Position numbers and translations under genes: made by a program
The notes under the pieces: generated by a model
The model's database searches: none
What the model was told of the DNA's origin: nothing
Seen by the model: only the letters and a program-made list of their open reading frames with translations
In this document: one piece after another, positions 25,349 to 34,228 of the stretch
Layout of the letters: each line of letters opens with the position of its first letter
Position numbering within the stretch: the stretch's first letter is position 1
Source of the DNA: Gammaproteobacteria bacterium
GTDB lineage: Bacteria > Pseudomonadota > Gammaproteobacteria > Burkholderiales > Nitrosomonadaceae
Direction of reading: 5' to 3'
DNA: 64,000 nt
Assembly (NCBI GenBank): GCA_015709635.1
Contig: CP054180.1
Coordinates: forward strand, 1,426,001-1,490,000

Positions 25349-25386
25349 GTGAATAAAAAGTGAAATGGATGTGAATAAAAAGTGAA
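25349..25386. promoter_or_regulatory. Four GTGAA direct repeats at exact 11-bp spacing
   Basis: GTGAA occurs at 25349, 25360, 25371 and 25382, and again at 25391 out of phase. Inside this is an 18-base sequence repeated exactly (25347-25364 and 25369-25386). On the minus strand the units read TTCAC-N6-TTCAC. Direct repeats at one helical turn are typical of OmpR/PhoB-type response regulator sites. The array is about 205-240 bp upstream of the DAB-type operon and about 450 bp upstream of the small gene at 25841. Confidence 0.55.
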
Positions 25387-25840
25387 GGCTGTGAAGCATT
25401 AAAAATTCCTTCGGATCGCTTATTTAGCTTGCCACCGATAGAATTAATGCGGATTTAATAGATCTTAGGTCGAACAGGGTTTTTCTGTCTTTTTCTTTGA
25501 TTCAAGAATGAATATCCGGGATTTTCTTCATAAAAAATGCAGACAAAAAAAGAAAAAGCGAAATGCTGCTGATGTTTTCTGTGCTTGTATTTTGATGATT
25601 GACGTCTTAGTCCGAAATTGATGAAGTAGTATTGATCGGATGTTTAGCTGTTATTTGAGTGACGAATAAACAAGTTATTGTGTATACAATTTAATTAATG
25701 AAAAACTTTTAGTCAGGAGTAAAAAAAATTGTGAATATTTTGTGATATTGGTGTAAAATTTATGTGAAGTTTGCCGATTCTAGGATTTTGAATCTTTCAG
25801 AATAATCAAACTTCAATAAATTCTTCTCAGAGGAGGCTTT

Positions 25841-26107
25841 ATGAAATCAAGCCAATTTCTTTTAGTCGTTGCAATAAAGATCTGCTTTATATTATTTGGT
25901 GTTATTCCTTTAATCAGCATCTTGTTATTTGGTACCATGCCAACTTTATCGCAATTTGCCACGATTGTAAGTTGGATGGAATTGAATGTAGTTAATGGAT
26001 CTGTTCTTTTAGGGATTGTTGTTTTTCTGAGCTATCTTGTGGTTGCAAAATTGTATGTAATATCCAAAAGTAAAGCTCGCTTTTCATCAGTAAAATTTAC
26101 TGCTTAA
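25841..26107 (+). CDS. Small two-helix membrane protein, function unknown
   Basis: This 88-residue protein has two hydrophobic segments, residues about 5-30 and 45-68 (GSVLLGIVVFLSYLVVAKLYV), followed by a short basic tail. The start is well supported by AGAGGAGG 6 bases before the ATG, and a terminator follows the stop by about 25 bases, so it looks like a complete monocistronic gene. It is divergent from the DAB-type operon. I do not recognise a family. Confidence 0.7.
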   Translation: MKSSQFLLVVAIKICFILFGVIPLISILLFGTMPTLSQFATIVSWMELNVVNGSVLLGIVVFLSYLVVAKLYVISKSKARFSSVKFTA

Positions 26108-26132
26108 ATCCACTTCAAATCATAAAAGAAGG

Positions 26133-26162
26133 ACTCAATGTCGATAGATATTGAGTTTTTTA
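26133..26162 (+). terminator. Rho-independent terminator of the small membrane protein gene
   Basis: ACTCAAT (26133-26139) and ATTGAGT (26150-26156) pair around a 10-base loop and run straight into a T-tract (26156-26161). Confidence 0.75.
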
Positions 26163-26192
26163 TTTATAATCAATGTTCTCTTCAATTAATAT

Positions 26193-27356
26193 TTAGTTGC
26201 CTAACTTTTTAAATTCCGCTAACACTTCAATATGCGGTGTGTGTGGAAACAGATCAACAAGTTGAATGTCGTTGATCGACCAGCCGTTTTGGTGAAAAAA
26301 ACAGGCATCGCGAGCGAATGTTTCCGGGTTACAGGAAATATAAAGAATCGTTCTCAAAGCAGCGAAACTGGAAAAAAATCCCGGGTGCTTTTTTAATCCG
26401 GCACGCGGAGGATCAAGCACCAGGGTTTCTGCATCGTGCACGTGTTTTTGTAATTTTCTCCAAACCAGCGCATTGAAGAGATCAGCGGTTTGCGCTGTCA
26501 CTTTAGCAAGATTTCTGGCTTTCAATGTTTGAATCGCTTGATCGTCGGATTCGTAAGCGATCACTTCGGTGCAGTTCGATGCCGCGATGATTGATGTGAA
26601 ATTTCCCGAACCGCAGAATAATTCCACCACTTTGCCCAACTGCGGATTGCGTGCCAATTTATCTGTCAACCATGCGCGCATCCGGTCATTTTGCTCCGGG
26701 TTGCCTTGTTTGAAGGGACGTTTCCGGTTCGTGTGGATTTCGCCGGGTTTCATGTCATCATCCAGTTCAATAAATGGCCGGTTATCGTCATGAGCTTGCC
26801 ATGCCGTGTTGGGTAATTGCTGCAAAGCGGCTTTTAACAGCTTGCGGCAGGCGTCATTGAGCACGATACAATCGCCAATGGGTGCGATCTGATAAGTATT
26901 CTCCGATACGAAGCCAAGCTGCTTGCCGTCTGTTTTCAGCTGGCAGCGATTGCGATAACCATAGAGTTGCGGAGAAGGGTGAACAGGGCCAATGTCGAGT
27001 CGATTCGTGTCAAATCCGGCCCTTTGCAAGGCATACACAAAGCGCTTTCGTTTTTGTTCAAGCTGGCTTGAATAATTGGCGATCATCCACGGACAACCGG
27101 TGCAGGCTTGTTCTGCCAAACTAACATCAGCATGAGGGCAGGGCAGTGTTTGCCGTTGCGCCGAGGGTTGTATCAAGCGAGTCAGTTTTGCAAAGGCGAA
27201 TTTTTTGTTGTTGAGGGGCTTGTCGATGATTTCGAATTCTCCCACGTCGCCAGGCCAAGTGCCGTAAACAAAATAAGACATGTTATTCTGCGTGTTTTTG
27301 ACAACCCCCAAACCTTTTTGCGATAAATGCGTGATAGTGCCGGTAAAATTCATCAT
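26193..27356 (-). CDS. TrmA/RlmD-type 23S rRNA or tRNA (uracil-5-)-methyltransferase
   Basis: This predicts a class I SAM-dependent RNA m5U methyltransferase of 387 residues. An N-terminal TRAM-like domain (about 1-65) is followed by cysteines CPHAD and CTGCPW that with others could hold the 4Fe-4S cluster typical of RlmD. The catalytic domain shows FKQGNPEQND, the SAM motif VVELFCGSGNFT, LVLDPPRAG, and the catalytic Cys in LYISCNPETFARD. It is short for RlmD (about 430), so the exact target base is uncertain. The frame opens at TTG 27359 with ATGs at 27356 and 27353; none has a strong ribosome site. Confidence 0.88.
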   Translation of the reverse strand: MMNFTGTITHLSQKGLGVVKNTQNNMSYFVYGTWPGDVGEFEIIDKPLNNKKFAFAKLTRLIQPSAQRQTLPCPHADVSLAEQACTGCPWMIANYSSQLEQKRKRFVYALQRAGFDTNRLDIGPVHPSPQLYGYRNRCQLKTDGKQLGFVSENTYQIAPIGDCIVLNDACRKLLKAALQQLPNTAWQAHDDNRPFIELDDDMKPGEIHTNRKRPFKQGNPEQNDRMRAWLTDKLARNPQLGKVVELFCGSGNFTSIIAASNCTEVIAYESDDQAIQTLKARNLAKVTAQTADLFNALVWRKLQKHVHDAETLVLDPPRAGLKKHPGFFSSFAALRTILYISCNPETFARDACFFHQNGWSINDIQLVDLFPHTPHIEVLAEFKKLGN

Positions 27357-27386
27357 CAATGATTTTGAGTAACAAAGGAAAACCTG

Positions 27387-27608
27387 ATGGTTACGCTGTA
27401 TAACCCGTATGAAAATATTAAAAAAGACCCTGGAACCCTGAAAAAAGAATTGATGCTGTTGCCATATCAGGCGAGGCGGTACGCCGAAGTTCCATTGCTT
27501 TCCGAAAACGCCTGCCGGTTAAAGTTTATCAGAAGTGAGAAGATGAAAACCGCAGGTTATGGCGAACCGATCGCTTTGTTCTTATCTGATACAGGGATCG
27601 ATCAATAA
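27387..27608 (+). CDS. Small protein coupled to nhaC, function unknown
   Basis: This 73-residue hydrophilic protein (MVTLYNPYENIKKDPG...) has no membrane segment. AAAGGA lies 7 bases before its ATG. Its stop codon overlaps the nhaC start by one base in TAATG, a common translational-coupling arrangement, which argues that it is genuine. It could be a regulatory or accessory protein for the antiporter, but I do not recognise it. Confidence 0.6.
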   Translation: MVTLYNPYENIKKDPGTLKKELMLLPYQARRYAEVPLLSENACRLKFIRSEKMKTAGYGEPIALFLSDTGIDQ

Positions 27609-29026
27609 TGACTGAAAACACTTCATCGGTGGAAGAACTGCTCACTACACAACGGCCGCCATCCTTGTGGCAAGCATCAATTTGCTTTGCCGGGGTTTTT
27701 TTATTGATTTCGCTGGGTATGTTTGTATTCGCGGTCAGTATTCACGCCGTTATCTTTCTGACATTAATCTGGGTTTGTCTGCAAGCGCACTGGTTAGGAT
27801 ATTCTTTTGACGACATCCGGCGCATGATGGATGATGGGATTATTAAGGCGCTGCCGGCGATTTATATTTTTCTGCTGATCGGCATGGTCATTGCCAGTTT
27901 CATGCAAAGCGGCACGATTGCTAGCTTGCTGTATTACGGCTTGGATTGGCTGAGTCCGAGCGCATTTTTAGCGGCTGGATTGTTGCTGTGCAGTTTCATG
28001 TCGGTTGCTACCGGTACCTCCTGGGGTACAGTAGGCACGATCGGCGTCGTGTTGATCGGCATCGGCGATGCCATGGGCATTCCATTGCCGCTAGTGGCCG
28101 GGATGATCATTTCCGGCGCCACTTTCGGCGATAAATTATCGCCGATTTCCGACACCACCAATCTGGCGGCGATGAGCGCCGGAACAAGCCTGTACCGGCA
28201 TATCGGCTCCATGTTGTATACCACCATTCCTACGTTACTGATTGTTTTTTTAATTTTTATCGGCTGGGGGATGTATTACGGCAACAATACGTTACCGCGA
28301 GCGCATATCGATGAAATCCGCTCAGCCTTGGCGGGTGCTTATCAATTAAATCTGTGGATAACGTTGTTGCCGCTGCTGCTGATGTTCGGTTTAAGCATTA
28401 AACGCTATGCCGCAGAAGTCAGCATGACGTGCAGTATCGTCCTGGCCATGTTGATTGCCGTTTTATATCAAGAAAAGAACGGTCTTGATGTGGTCAACAC
28501 GCTGTGGTTGAATTCACCCGGCACTACAGGAATTGCCAATATCGATGATTTGCTGGGACGTGGCGGGCTATACAGCATGGCATGGACGCTGTTGCTATCG
28601 ATTATGGCGCTGGCACTCGGCGGCATCATGCATCATGCCGGATTTTTGCAAGTGCTGCTGGCACATGTCATCGCGCGAATCCAGCGCGTCAGCACGTTAA
28701 TCGCCACTACCATTTTTTCCGGATTAATCGGCAATATCGCCATGGGTGAGGCATATATCTCAATCATTCTCAATTGCCAGCTTTTCAAAGGCGCATATCA
28801 GGAAAGACAAATCGATAGGGCAGTGCTGTCGCGCTCGGTGGAAGAAGGTTCCACTTTAACTACGGGACTTATTCCGTGGACAACGGCAGGTACTTTTTAT
28901 GTTGCAACCTTGGGTATCCCAACCTTGGATTACGCCCCCTATGCTTTGCTGAATTTGTTGAATCCTTTAGTTTCCATCGTCATGGCCGTACTTGGAATCG
29001 GATTGTTGCGCAAAAAAGCAACCTGA
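27608..29026 (+). CDS. nhaC: NhaC-type Na+/H+ antiporter
   Basis: This 472-residue inner-membrane transporter exchanges sodium for protons. About 12 helices are visible. The NhaC family blocks are present: GTSWGTVGTIGVVLIGIG, GATFGDKLSPISDTTNLAAMSAG, and EEGSTLTTGLIPWTTAGTF. The protein fits the family length. It is translationally coupled to the small upstream ORF and followed at 18 bases by a small membrane protein gene. Sodium/proton homeostasis could interact with the ion-driven carbon transporter nearby, but that is only inference from distance. Confidence 0.93.
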   Translation: MTENTSSVEELLTTQRPPSLWQASICFAGVFLLISLGMFVFAVSIHAVIFLTLIWVCLQAHWLGYSFDDIRRMMDDGIIKALPAIYIFLLIGMVIASFMQSGTIASLLYYGLDWLSPSAFLAAGLLLCSFMSVATGTSWGTVGTIGVVLIGIGDAMGIPLPLVAGMIISGATFGDKLSPISDTTNLAAMSAGTSLYRHIGSMLYTTIPTLLIVFLIFIGWGMYYGNNTLPRAHIDEIRSALAGAYQLNLWITLLPLLLMFGLSIKRYAAEVSMTCSIVLAMLIAVLYQEKNGLDVVNTLWLNSPGTTGIANIDDLLGRGGLYSMAWTLLLSIMALALGGIMHHAGFLQVLLAHVIARIQRVSTLIATTIFSGLIGNIAMGEAYISIILNCQLFKGAYQERQIDRAVLSRSVEEGSTLTTGLIPWTTAGTFYVATLGIPTLDYAPYALLNLLNPLVSIVMAVLGIGLLRKKAT

Positions 29027-29043
29027 ACTAACAAAGGAGTTCA

Positions 29044-29415
29044 ATGAAAATGAAATCGAATCACCGCAGCAATTGGAAGGAGATGCTGACGATCCTAATC
29101 GCCTTGGCTGGAGGATTTTTATTGTCATTCCTGGGCTTCGGATTGCTGTGGAGTGGTATTTCTTGGCCTATTCAGTTGATTATGATTTTGCCATTTTTCC
29201 TTTTGTCATACGGCTTATTTCGCTGGAGCAACAACGCAATCCTATCCTGCGCTTTCGTCTTCATCGGTGCCGCGCCGCTTGGCTTGTTGATCACGCGGTT
29301 TCGTGACACCAACGATTCGCACTTGTTACCGATTCTGATCGTTTGTGGCTGGGCCTTAGGCGTATTGGTCGGCTTCTATTTTGCGAAACTATCGCAGAAA
29401 TCGTCAGCCGACTGA
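29044..29415 (+). CDS. Small four-helix membrane protein, function unknown
   Basis: This 123-residue protein has four predicted membrane helices (about residues 14-35, 42-63, 69-88 and 94-115) with short loops. AAGGAG is 4 bases before the ATG at 29044; an in-frame ATG two codons on is also possible. It lies 18 bases after nhaC, so it is likely in the same operon. I do not recognise a family. Confidence 0.72.
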   Translation: MKMKSNHRSNWKEMLTILIALAGGFLLSFLGFGLLWSGISWPIQLIMILPFFLLSYGLFRWSNNAILSCAFVFIGAAPLGLLITRFRDTNDSHLLPILIVCGWALGVLVGFYFAKLSQKSSAD

Positions 29416-29442
29416 CAATATCCTATTTTTCCTGACTTCCTC

Positions 29443-29460
29443 CAGGCAAAATCTTGCCTG
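29443..29460 (+). terminator. Possible terminator hairpin after the nhaC operon
   Basis: CAGGCAA (29443-29449), a 4-base loop and TTGCCTG (29454-29460) form a perfect 7-bp stem 28 bases after the preceding stop. The T-run follows only about 10 bases later, so efficiency is uncertain. Confidence 0.45.
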
Positions 29461-29690
29461 CAAAATCAGCTGTTTTTTTGCACTTCTGCTGAGATCAATC
29501 AAATATTCGTGACATTCCCGGGATAGGCCTCCTAGTGATACTAGTCAAGAATGACTAACAACCTATTATTAAATAAGGATTAGTTTCCTATAGATCAAAA
29601 TTTACCCGCCAGCTACCATGTCATCGTTGTGAATTCACTATCGGAAACGACGTGAATTTTCTGTTTGATTAACGATTTCAGGAGGTAAAA

Positions 29691-30308
29691 ATGAATATGC
29701 GATATATCCAGCACACCGTGATTGCGGCAATGTTACTAATGAGTGGTGCCACTGCGCACGCGGCTCTTTCATTTGTGGTTACCGATACAGCAACGCGGAC
29801 TGAAGCATTCAATATCGCCGGCTTTCCAATGTTGTCGATCGGTTCGGCAGTAAGCCTCGGACATTTGGATTACACAGGACCAGGATCGCAAACAGTAACC
29901 TATACTTATCTTGGCCAAGAATCCGGATTTATTGATAAATTCTATAACATGCTGAGTGGAGAAAAATTACTCGAGTCCAATCCTGTTGGGACATCCATCA
30001 GTTCGGTGGTGAGCACGGTCGGACCACTAAGCTTTAAGTTTGAAGGCGATACGAGCAAGTTTGCAGTCAACGGCGGGCATTGGGATGAAGGCACGTCGAT
30101 CGGATTGATTGGAACCAATATGTTAATCGGCTCCACGACTTATGCGTATGTGCTCGGATACAACGATAGCGCAGGAGCGAAACATCTCGGCGATTGGGAT
30201 GATTTTGTTATCGGTGTAAGCGCGGTTCCGGAACCAGAAGCCTACGCCATGTTACTCGTAGGTCTTGGTTTGATTGGCTTGTCGATCGGCAAGCAAAAGC
30301 AGAAATAG
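29691..30308 (+). CDS. PEP-CTERM sorting domain protein
   Basis: This 205-residue exported protein has a signal peptide (residues 1-24, ending AHAALS) and a C-terminal tail AVPEPEAYAMLLVGLGLIGL followed by SIGKQKQK, the exosortase sorting signal. The region between has no recognised enzyme domain and is rich in Gly, Ser and Thr, as is common for these surface proteins. AGGAGG is 5 bases before the ATG. It lies 155 bases upstream of a LuxR-type regulator gene, with a third PEP-CTERM gene beyond it. Confidence 0.92.
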   Translation: MNMRYIQHTVIAAMLLMSGATAHAALSFVVTDTATRTEAFNIAGFPMLSIGSAVSLGHLDYTGPGSQTVTYTYLGQESGFIDKFYNMLSGEKLLESNPVGTSISSVVSTVGPLSFKFEGDTSKFAVNGGHWDEGTSIGLIGTNMLIGSTTYAYVLGYNDSAGAKHLGDWDDFVIGVSAVPEPEAYAMLLVGLGLIGLSIGKQKQK

Positions 30309-30463
30309 AATCTTTACTGGCATTGTTTTGATCCAGCAGGTAGAGAAATTAGAGATTCCAGTAAAATATAAGGTACTGTGACTTAAACACGCAGTTAAGT
30401 TTGAATTGCGCGATTACGGCACTTACAAAATTAATAATCGATAGAAAAAAGTAATGGAATCCG

Positions 30464-31462
30464 GTGCGAAAAACTAAATTTAAAGAACAGCACCAATTGA
30501 GCATTCACACACAATACTGGGTTGATACTAAATTGAAACTACCTGACGATATTCAATGGTTAAGAGCGCATCAGGAACGGCAGGAGGATGTTGATTCCGC
30601 TTCTTCCGATCGGCGAATACATGATCGGCGAAGACAGCGTGACCGGCGCGACTCACTCATTTTACGTGGTCATGCACGCTACGAGCGGCGCCGGAATGAT
30701 CGGCGCGAGCCAGTAAATCTTCATGAGCGATTGCTTTACCTTCGTGCGGGAACAGCGAGCACACGATTAACGCCAGTGTCTATATTTTCACTGCCTACTC
30801 GCGACTCGCTCCGCATAGGCGTTGTGTCGGAACAAACAGATTTAAGCGACATACTGTACGGTTATTCGAACAGATTGCCGCATATCCACATCGATCTGTT
30901 CAGTGATAAAGAAATTTCCGGCGTCGGCAATAAATTGGAAGACACCCGCCTGGATGTCATATTGATCGATATGAGATTGCCACTTGATCGTGTCATCGAA
31001 CAGTTGCGCATCGTTAGAAAATGGATACCATCGATTAAAATCATTCTGCTATACGAGCAGAATTTACCGGATCTCATTAACGAAATTATTGAATACCGCA
31101 TCTCCGGTTTTTTGCAGATCGGCATTGATTACAGGGTATTTGAGAAAGCACTGCATGTTGTTGTTTGTAGGGGAGAACTGTGGTTTCCGCATCGTTTAAT
31201 TTGCAAAATATTTGACACATTGTCCAGCTGGCAGAATCCTTCTTGTGCTTTTCCGCAAAGAGACATCGTGCTTACCAAGAGTGAGCAGGAAATTATAAAG
31301 CTGGTGACCAAAGGACTGACTAACAAACAGATTGCGCAGCAGCTTACAGTAAGCCCGGAAACAGTCAAAAAACACTTAAAGTCCGTCTTCATCAAAACCG
31401 GGGTTCGTAATCGCAGCCAATTGGTATTTGGCTATTTTTCGGGAATAAGTGATTTTAAATAG
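30464..31462 (+). CDS. LuxR-type response-regulator-like transcription factor
   Basis: This 332-residue protein has three parts. Residues about 40-95 are extremely rich in Arg and Asp (DRRIHDRRRQRDRRDS, YERRRNDRREPV). Residues about 115-245 form a receiver-like fold with Asp in VILIDMRLPLDR, but the usual acidic pair near its start is not obvious (LRIGVVSEQTDL). The C-terminus is a clear LuxR/FixJ helix-turn-helix (LTKSEQEIIKLVTKGLTNKQ, then QQLTVSPETVKKHLKSVFIK). It starts at GTG 30464 with no good ribosome site, so the start is uncertain. It sits between two PEP-CTERM genes and may control them, by inference. Confidence 0.85.
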   Translation: MRKTKFKEQHQLSIHTQYWVDTKLKLPDDIQWLRAHQERQEDVDSASSDRRIHDRRRQRDRRDSLILRGHARYERRRNDRREPVNLHERLLYLRAGTASTRLTPVSIFSLPTRDSLRIGVVSEQTDLSDILYGYSNRLPHIHIDLFSDKEISGVGNKLEDTRLDVILIDMRLPLDRVIEQLRIVRKWIPSIKIILLYEQNLPDLINEIIEYRISGFLQIGIDYRVFEKALHVVVCRGELWFPHRLICKIFDTLSSWQNPSCAFPQRDIVLTKSEQEIIKLVTKGLTNKQIAQQLTVSPETVKKHLKSVFIKTGVRNRSQLVFGYFSGISDFK

Positions 31463-31547
31463 CATAGTCTTTGATTTTGCTAATTATGGTACCCGTTTAG
31501 GGAATAGGAATTTTGTTAATGATATAGGATCATTGAAACGTGAGGGA

Positions 31548-31588
31548 AATGCTCCTGAGGATAATAATACTAATAAATCAGGAGCATT
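31548..31588 (+). terminator. Hairpin after the LuxR-type gene
   Basis: AATGCTCCTGA (31548-31558) and TCAGGAGCATT (31578-31588) are exact complements around a 19-base AT-rich loop. A moderately T-rich stretch follows. It lies 86 bases after the regulator stop. The surrounding stretch 31463-31800 holds no gene that I can support. Confidence 0.6.
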
Positions 31589-31800
31589 GTTATAGTTTTA
31601 ATAATTGCTCTTGCTGGCATCGTAACTACCTGTAGCAAATGTTTGTTGTATTTTTATCTTTTGATGTTTTTGGAAGATAGAGAAGGCGGAGACACAAACA
31701 GAGAAAGAAGTGTTTGAAGTTCAAATAAGTAAAAATAAGCTAGCTAAACAAAAATTCAAACTTTATTATCTAGATTGATATCAGTAAAAAGGAGTTTAAG

Positions 31801-32496
31801 GTGAAGAAAAAAATAACGATTATAACAGCCGCGCTACTGAGTATCGGTACAGCCCCTGCATTCGCGAATATTGGTGACAGTGTAACTTATACATTTGATT
31901 TACCCGCGACATCCTCTTTCAGCTCAGGCTATCCTGTTGTTGCAGAGCTTAAAGTAACAGAAACAGCAAGTGGGGTTGTTACATTTGAATTAACACCGAA
32001 CTGGGCATCACCTGGTTTTTCTCACAATGATTCCACAGTGAATAGACTCGATTTTGTCTACCAAGGACCGGCACTCACGGCTGCCAATTTTTCACAGCCG
32101 ACAATCCATGGTGCTGATATTGAAAAATTCACATATAACAGTGGATCAAACATGGACAGCAGTTACAAGTCAGATGACCAGCATATCGTAATAGATTGGT
32201 TCGCTCATAATAAATCGAACCGGTTCGACGATACCCCCTATACTAATTCTATTTGGAAAATATCAGGAGCAGGTGTTGACATTACGGACTTTACCGGAAC
32301 ACAGGCCACTACGACATCCGGAAAACCAGAACCTATTTTTGGCATTATTTCAGTGGATCCGTATTCATTGACTGATCCACATCCAACACCTTCCAACTGG
32401 GTTTCAGCGGTTCCTGAACCGGAAACTTATGCGATGCTACTGATTGGGCTGAGTCTGATTGGTTTTACATTGCGTTATCAAAAGAATCAAGCATAA
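31801..32496 (+). CDS. PEP-CTERM sorting domain protein
   Basis: This 231-residue exported protein starts at GTG with AAGGAG 6 bases upstream. The signal peptide ends near PAFA (residue 22). The C-terminus VPEPETYAMLLIGLSLIGF followed by TLRYQKNQA is a textbook PEP-CTERM signal. The ectodomain has no motif that I recognise; it contains many Ser, Thr and aromatic residues. A strong terminator lies 60 bases downstream, so it is probably monocistronic. Confidence 0.92.
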   Translation: MKKKITIITAALLSIGTAPAFANIGDSVTYTFDLPATSSFSSGYPVVAELKVTETASGVVTFELTPNWASPGFSHNDSTVNRLDFVYQGPALTAANFSQPTIHGADIEKFTYNSGSNMDSSYKSDDQHIVIDWFAHNKSNRFDDTPYTNSIWKISGAGVDITDFTGTQATTTSGKPEPIFGIISVDPYSLTDPHPTPSNWVSAVPEPETYAMLLIGLSLIGFTLRYQKNQA

Positions 32497-32556
32497 CCAA
32501 TAAAGATAAGAAATCAGTTTCTTCTTTATTGCGTAAGCGTAGAGAAGAAACACCTG

Positions 32557-32594
32557 AGAGAGATTTAATCATTCCGAATAAATCTCTCTTTTTT
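32557..32594 (+). terminator. Strong rho-independent terminator
   Basis: AGAGAGATTTA (32557-32567) and TAAATCTCTCT (32579-32589) form a perfect 11-bp stem followed by TTTTTT (32589-32594), downstream of the PEP-CTERM gene. Confidence 0.88.
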
Positions 32595-32645
32595 ATTTCT
32601 CAACAACTGCAATCCGATGTTTTTTCCGGTATGCAGCTTAAAAGT

Positions 32646-32651
32646 TACTTG
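32646..32651. repeat. Target-site duplication, left copy (TACTTG)
   Basis: TACTTG here is repeated exactly at 34229-34234 on the other side of the insertion sequence. Six bases is longer than the 2-4 usual for many IS5 groups. Confidence 0.65.
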
Positions 32652-34228
32652 GTCGCCCCTGCAAAATTCACACAGTCATGCCGACAAACGAACGTTTTGT
32701 GTAAAAGGTGTTGATCAGTTGCAGCAGCGCAAGTCGCAATAAAGAATTCTTGATGCCCAAACGGTGTATAGCTCTCATCAGCCAGCGCAGATTGTAGCCA
32801 GCCGCACATAACACAGCGTGCAGTGCATCACCCAACTGACCTGGTAACCAGCAGCGATCCATTCGGTGATCCGACTTCAGATGCCCGATTGCAGGTTCCA
32901 CGGCCTGCCGGCGCTTGAGCCAGCGCCGCTGCGGTTTCGTCAGCGACTTGTACTTGCCGCGATGGATGATTTCCACTGCCGGATTGTCAGCATCCACTCC
33001 CCGGAACCCGAGATCGGCAATAACCTGCTTCGGTATTGATCCGGTATCTTCGAGTAGCCTGTGCGTTTGTTCGAGCTGTTGGTGGAGAATATGACCATCG
33101 TAGGGATTGCCAGGAAAGGTTCTGGCACCGACTATCAGGCCGCTTTTGTGCGTAACAGCAATGCCGGCTTTAACTCCGAACTCGTAAGGTTTGCGTGCTT
33201 TGCCCTTGCCGATGCATTCGGCTTCCGGTGCGTGCAATGCATAGAGTTTGTTGTTGTCCTTGGGTTGCTGCTTATGAATCCGTCCTGCCCGTTCCAATAG
33301 CGTGGTCAATTGCTGCAGCGATGCGGCACAGACCGTCGTCACGGTTGCCAGTTTGCGCTGGATCTCCCGCAGCACGATACCAAGGATCGTGCGTTGGCGT
33401 TTAACGGTTTTGTGCAGACGCCGCAATTGCCTGGCGTGGGCATAGCCGCCTGCCCTTCGGCGCAGCGCCTTGCCTTCTTTGGCGTAGGTTTGCTTCAAGG
33501 TGATGCCAGCCCGTCTGGCTGCTTGCACAATCTTGCCGCGAGCAATTTCCAGTAACCGGCTATCCACCGGATGCGCAATTGCCTTTTCCTGAATTGTCGT
33601 GTCAACAATCACTCGTTTGAATTCAGCCGGTTTGACCGCCTTGGTGTGCACCGCAGTGTCAATCGTTGCCTTCAGCAGCTTCTCAACACCAGCTTCACCA
33701 ATGGCGGTGCGGAAACGGCCAATCTGGGTGGCATCACACGGCAACTTCGATGTGTAATATTCCTCGCCGCTGAAATACTGCCACACCACATTCTCCGACC
33801 AGCGAACCACCAGCTCTTCGTCACTGAGGTTGAACGCATGCTTCAGATACAGCAACGATGCCATCAACCGGATCGGCAAGCGGGGGCGACCCGCAGTGCT
33901 CACGCCCCCACTGGCAATCGCCAATGTTGTGCCAAAAAGATCGTTGATCTCCAACACTTCACCCTGACGGTTTTTACGCTCAAAAGCAGGGACAAGTGCT
34001 GCTTCAATATCAGCCCACGGCAGTCGATTCGACAGCACTGCCAGGGGATGACGCAGATCAATTATCTGATCGAGACGCGCTCGGAAAAAATCATCGGTCG
34101 GCATTTCAGTTCCTCTTGATTCTCTCAGTGTTTTGATGCGAATAGTATAAATTCTCAGGGATCAATGCCGTCTAAAATTTGATGATTCCTGCAGTTCATG
34201 CAGGCTCTAAGTGTTTTGCAGGGATGAC
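32652..34228 (-). mobile_element. Complete IS5-like insertion sequence (1577 bp)
   Basis: The element is bounded by imperfect 15-base terminal inverted repeats: GTCGCCCCTGCAAAA (32652-32666) on the left and, read inward from the right, GTCATCCCTGCAAAA (34228-34214), 13 of 15 identical. The direct repeat TACTTG flanks both ends. It contains one intact transposase gene. It inserted between the terminator of a PEP-CTERM gene and a dispersed repeat, and does not obviously break a gene. Confidence 0.85.
32668..34104 (-). CDS. DDE transposase, IS5-like
   Basis: This intact 478-residue transposase has an N-terminal DUF772-type domain (FLARLDQII-like start, LPIRLMASLLYLKHAFNLSDEELV). The DDE residues lie in IVDTTIQEKAIA, VIADLGFRGVD, and RRQAVEPAIGHLKSDHRM. 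A basic helical insert of about 100 residues (GKALRRRAGGYAHARQLRRL) separates the first and second Asp. The exact IS5 subgroup, or IS1182, needs a database comparison. No frameshift or stop is present, so it may be active. Confidence 0.9.
   Translation of the reverse strand: MPTDDFFRARLDQIIDLRHPLAVLSNRLPWADIEAALVPAFERKNRQGEVLEINDLFGTTLAIASGGVSTAGRPRLPIRLMASLLYLKHAFNLSDEELVVRWSENVVWQYFSGEEYYTSKLPCDATQIGRFRTAIGEAGVEKLLKATIDTAVHTKAVKPAEFKRVIVDTTIQEKAIAHPVDSRLLEIARGKIVQAARRAGITLKQTYAKEGKALRRRAGGYAHARQLRRLHKTVKRQRTILGIVLREIQRKLATVTTVCAASLQQLTTLLERAGRIHKQQPKDNNKLYALHAPEAECIGKGKARKPYEFGVKAGIAVTHKSGLIVGARTFPGNPYDGHILHQQLEQTHRLLEDTGSIPKQVIADLGFRGVDADNPAVEIIHRGKYKSLTKPQRRWLKRRQAVEPAIGHLKSDHRMDRCWLPGQLGDALHAVLCAAGYNLRWLMRAIHRLGIKNSLLRLALLQLINTFYTKRSFVGMTV

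Larger units (their letters stand above)
25147..25840. other. AT-rich intergenic regulatory region
   Basis: About 690 bases without a gene separate two divergent transcription units: the DAB-type operon on the minus strand and the small membrane protein gene on the plus strand. It contains the palindrome at 25167-25184 and the GTGAA array at 25349-25386. Purine/pyrimidine runs around 25490-25560 are AT-rich with no clear structure. No tRNA or further ORF with a ribosome site was seen. Confidence 0.5.

Noticed and set aside
25347..25386. CRISPR-like repeat
   Set aside because: There are only two 18-base copies with a 4-base gap; the pattern fits regulator sites, not a CRISPR array.
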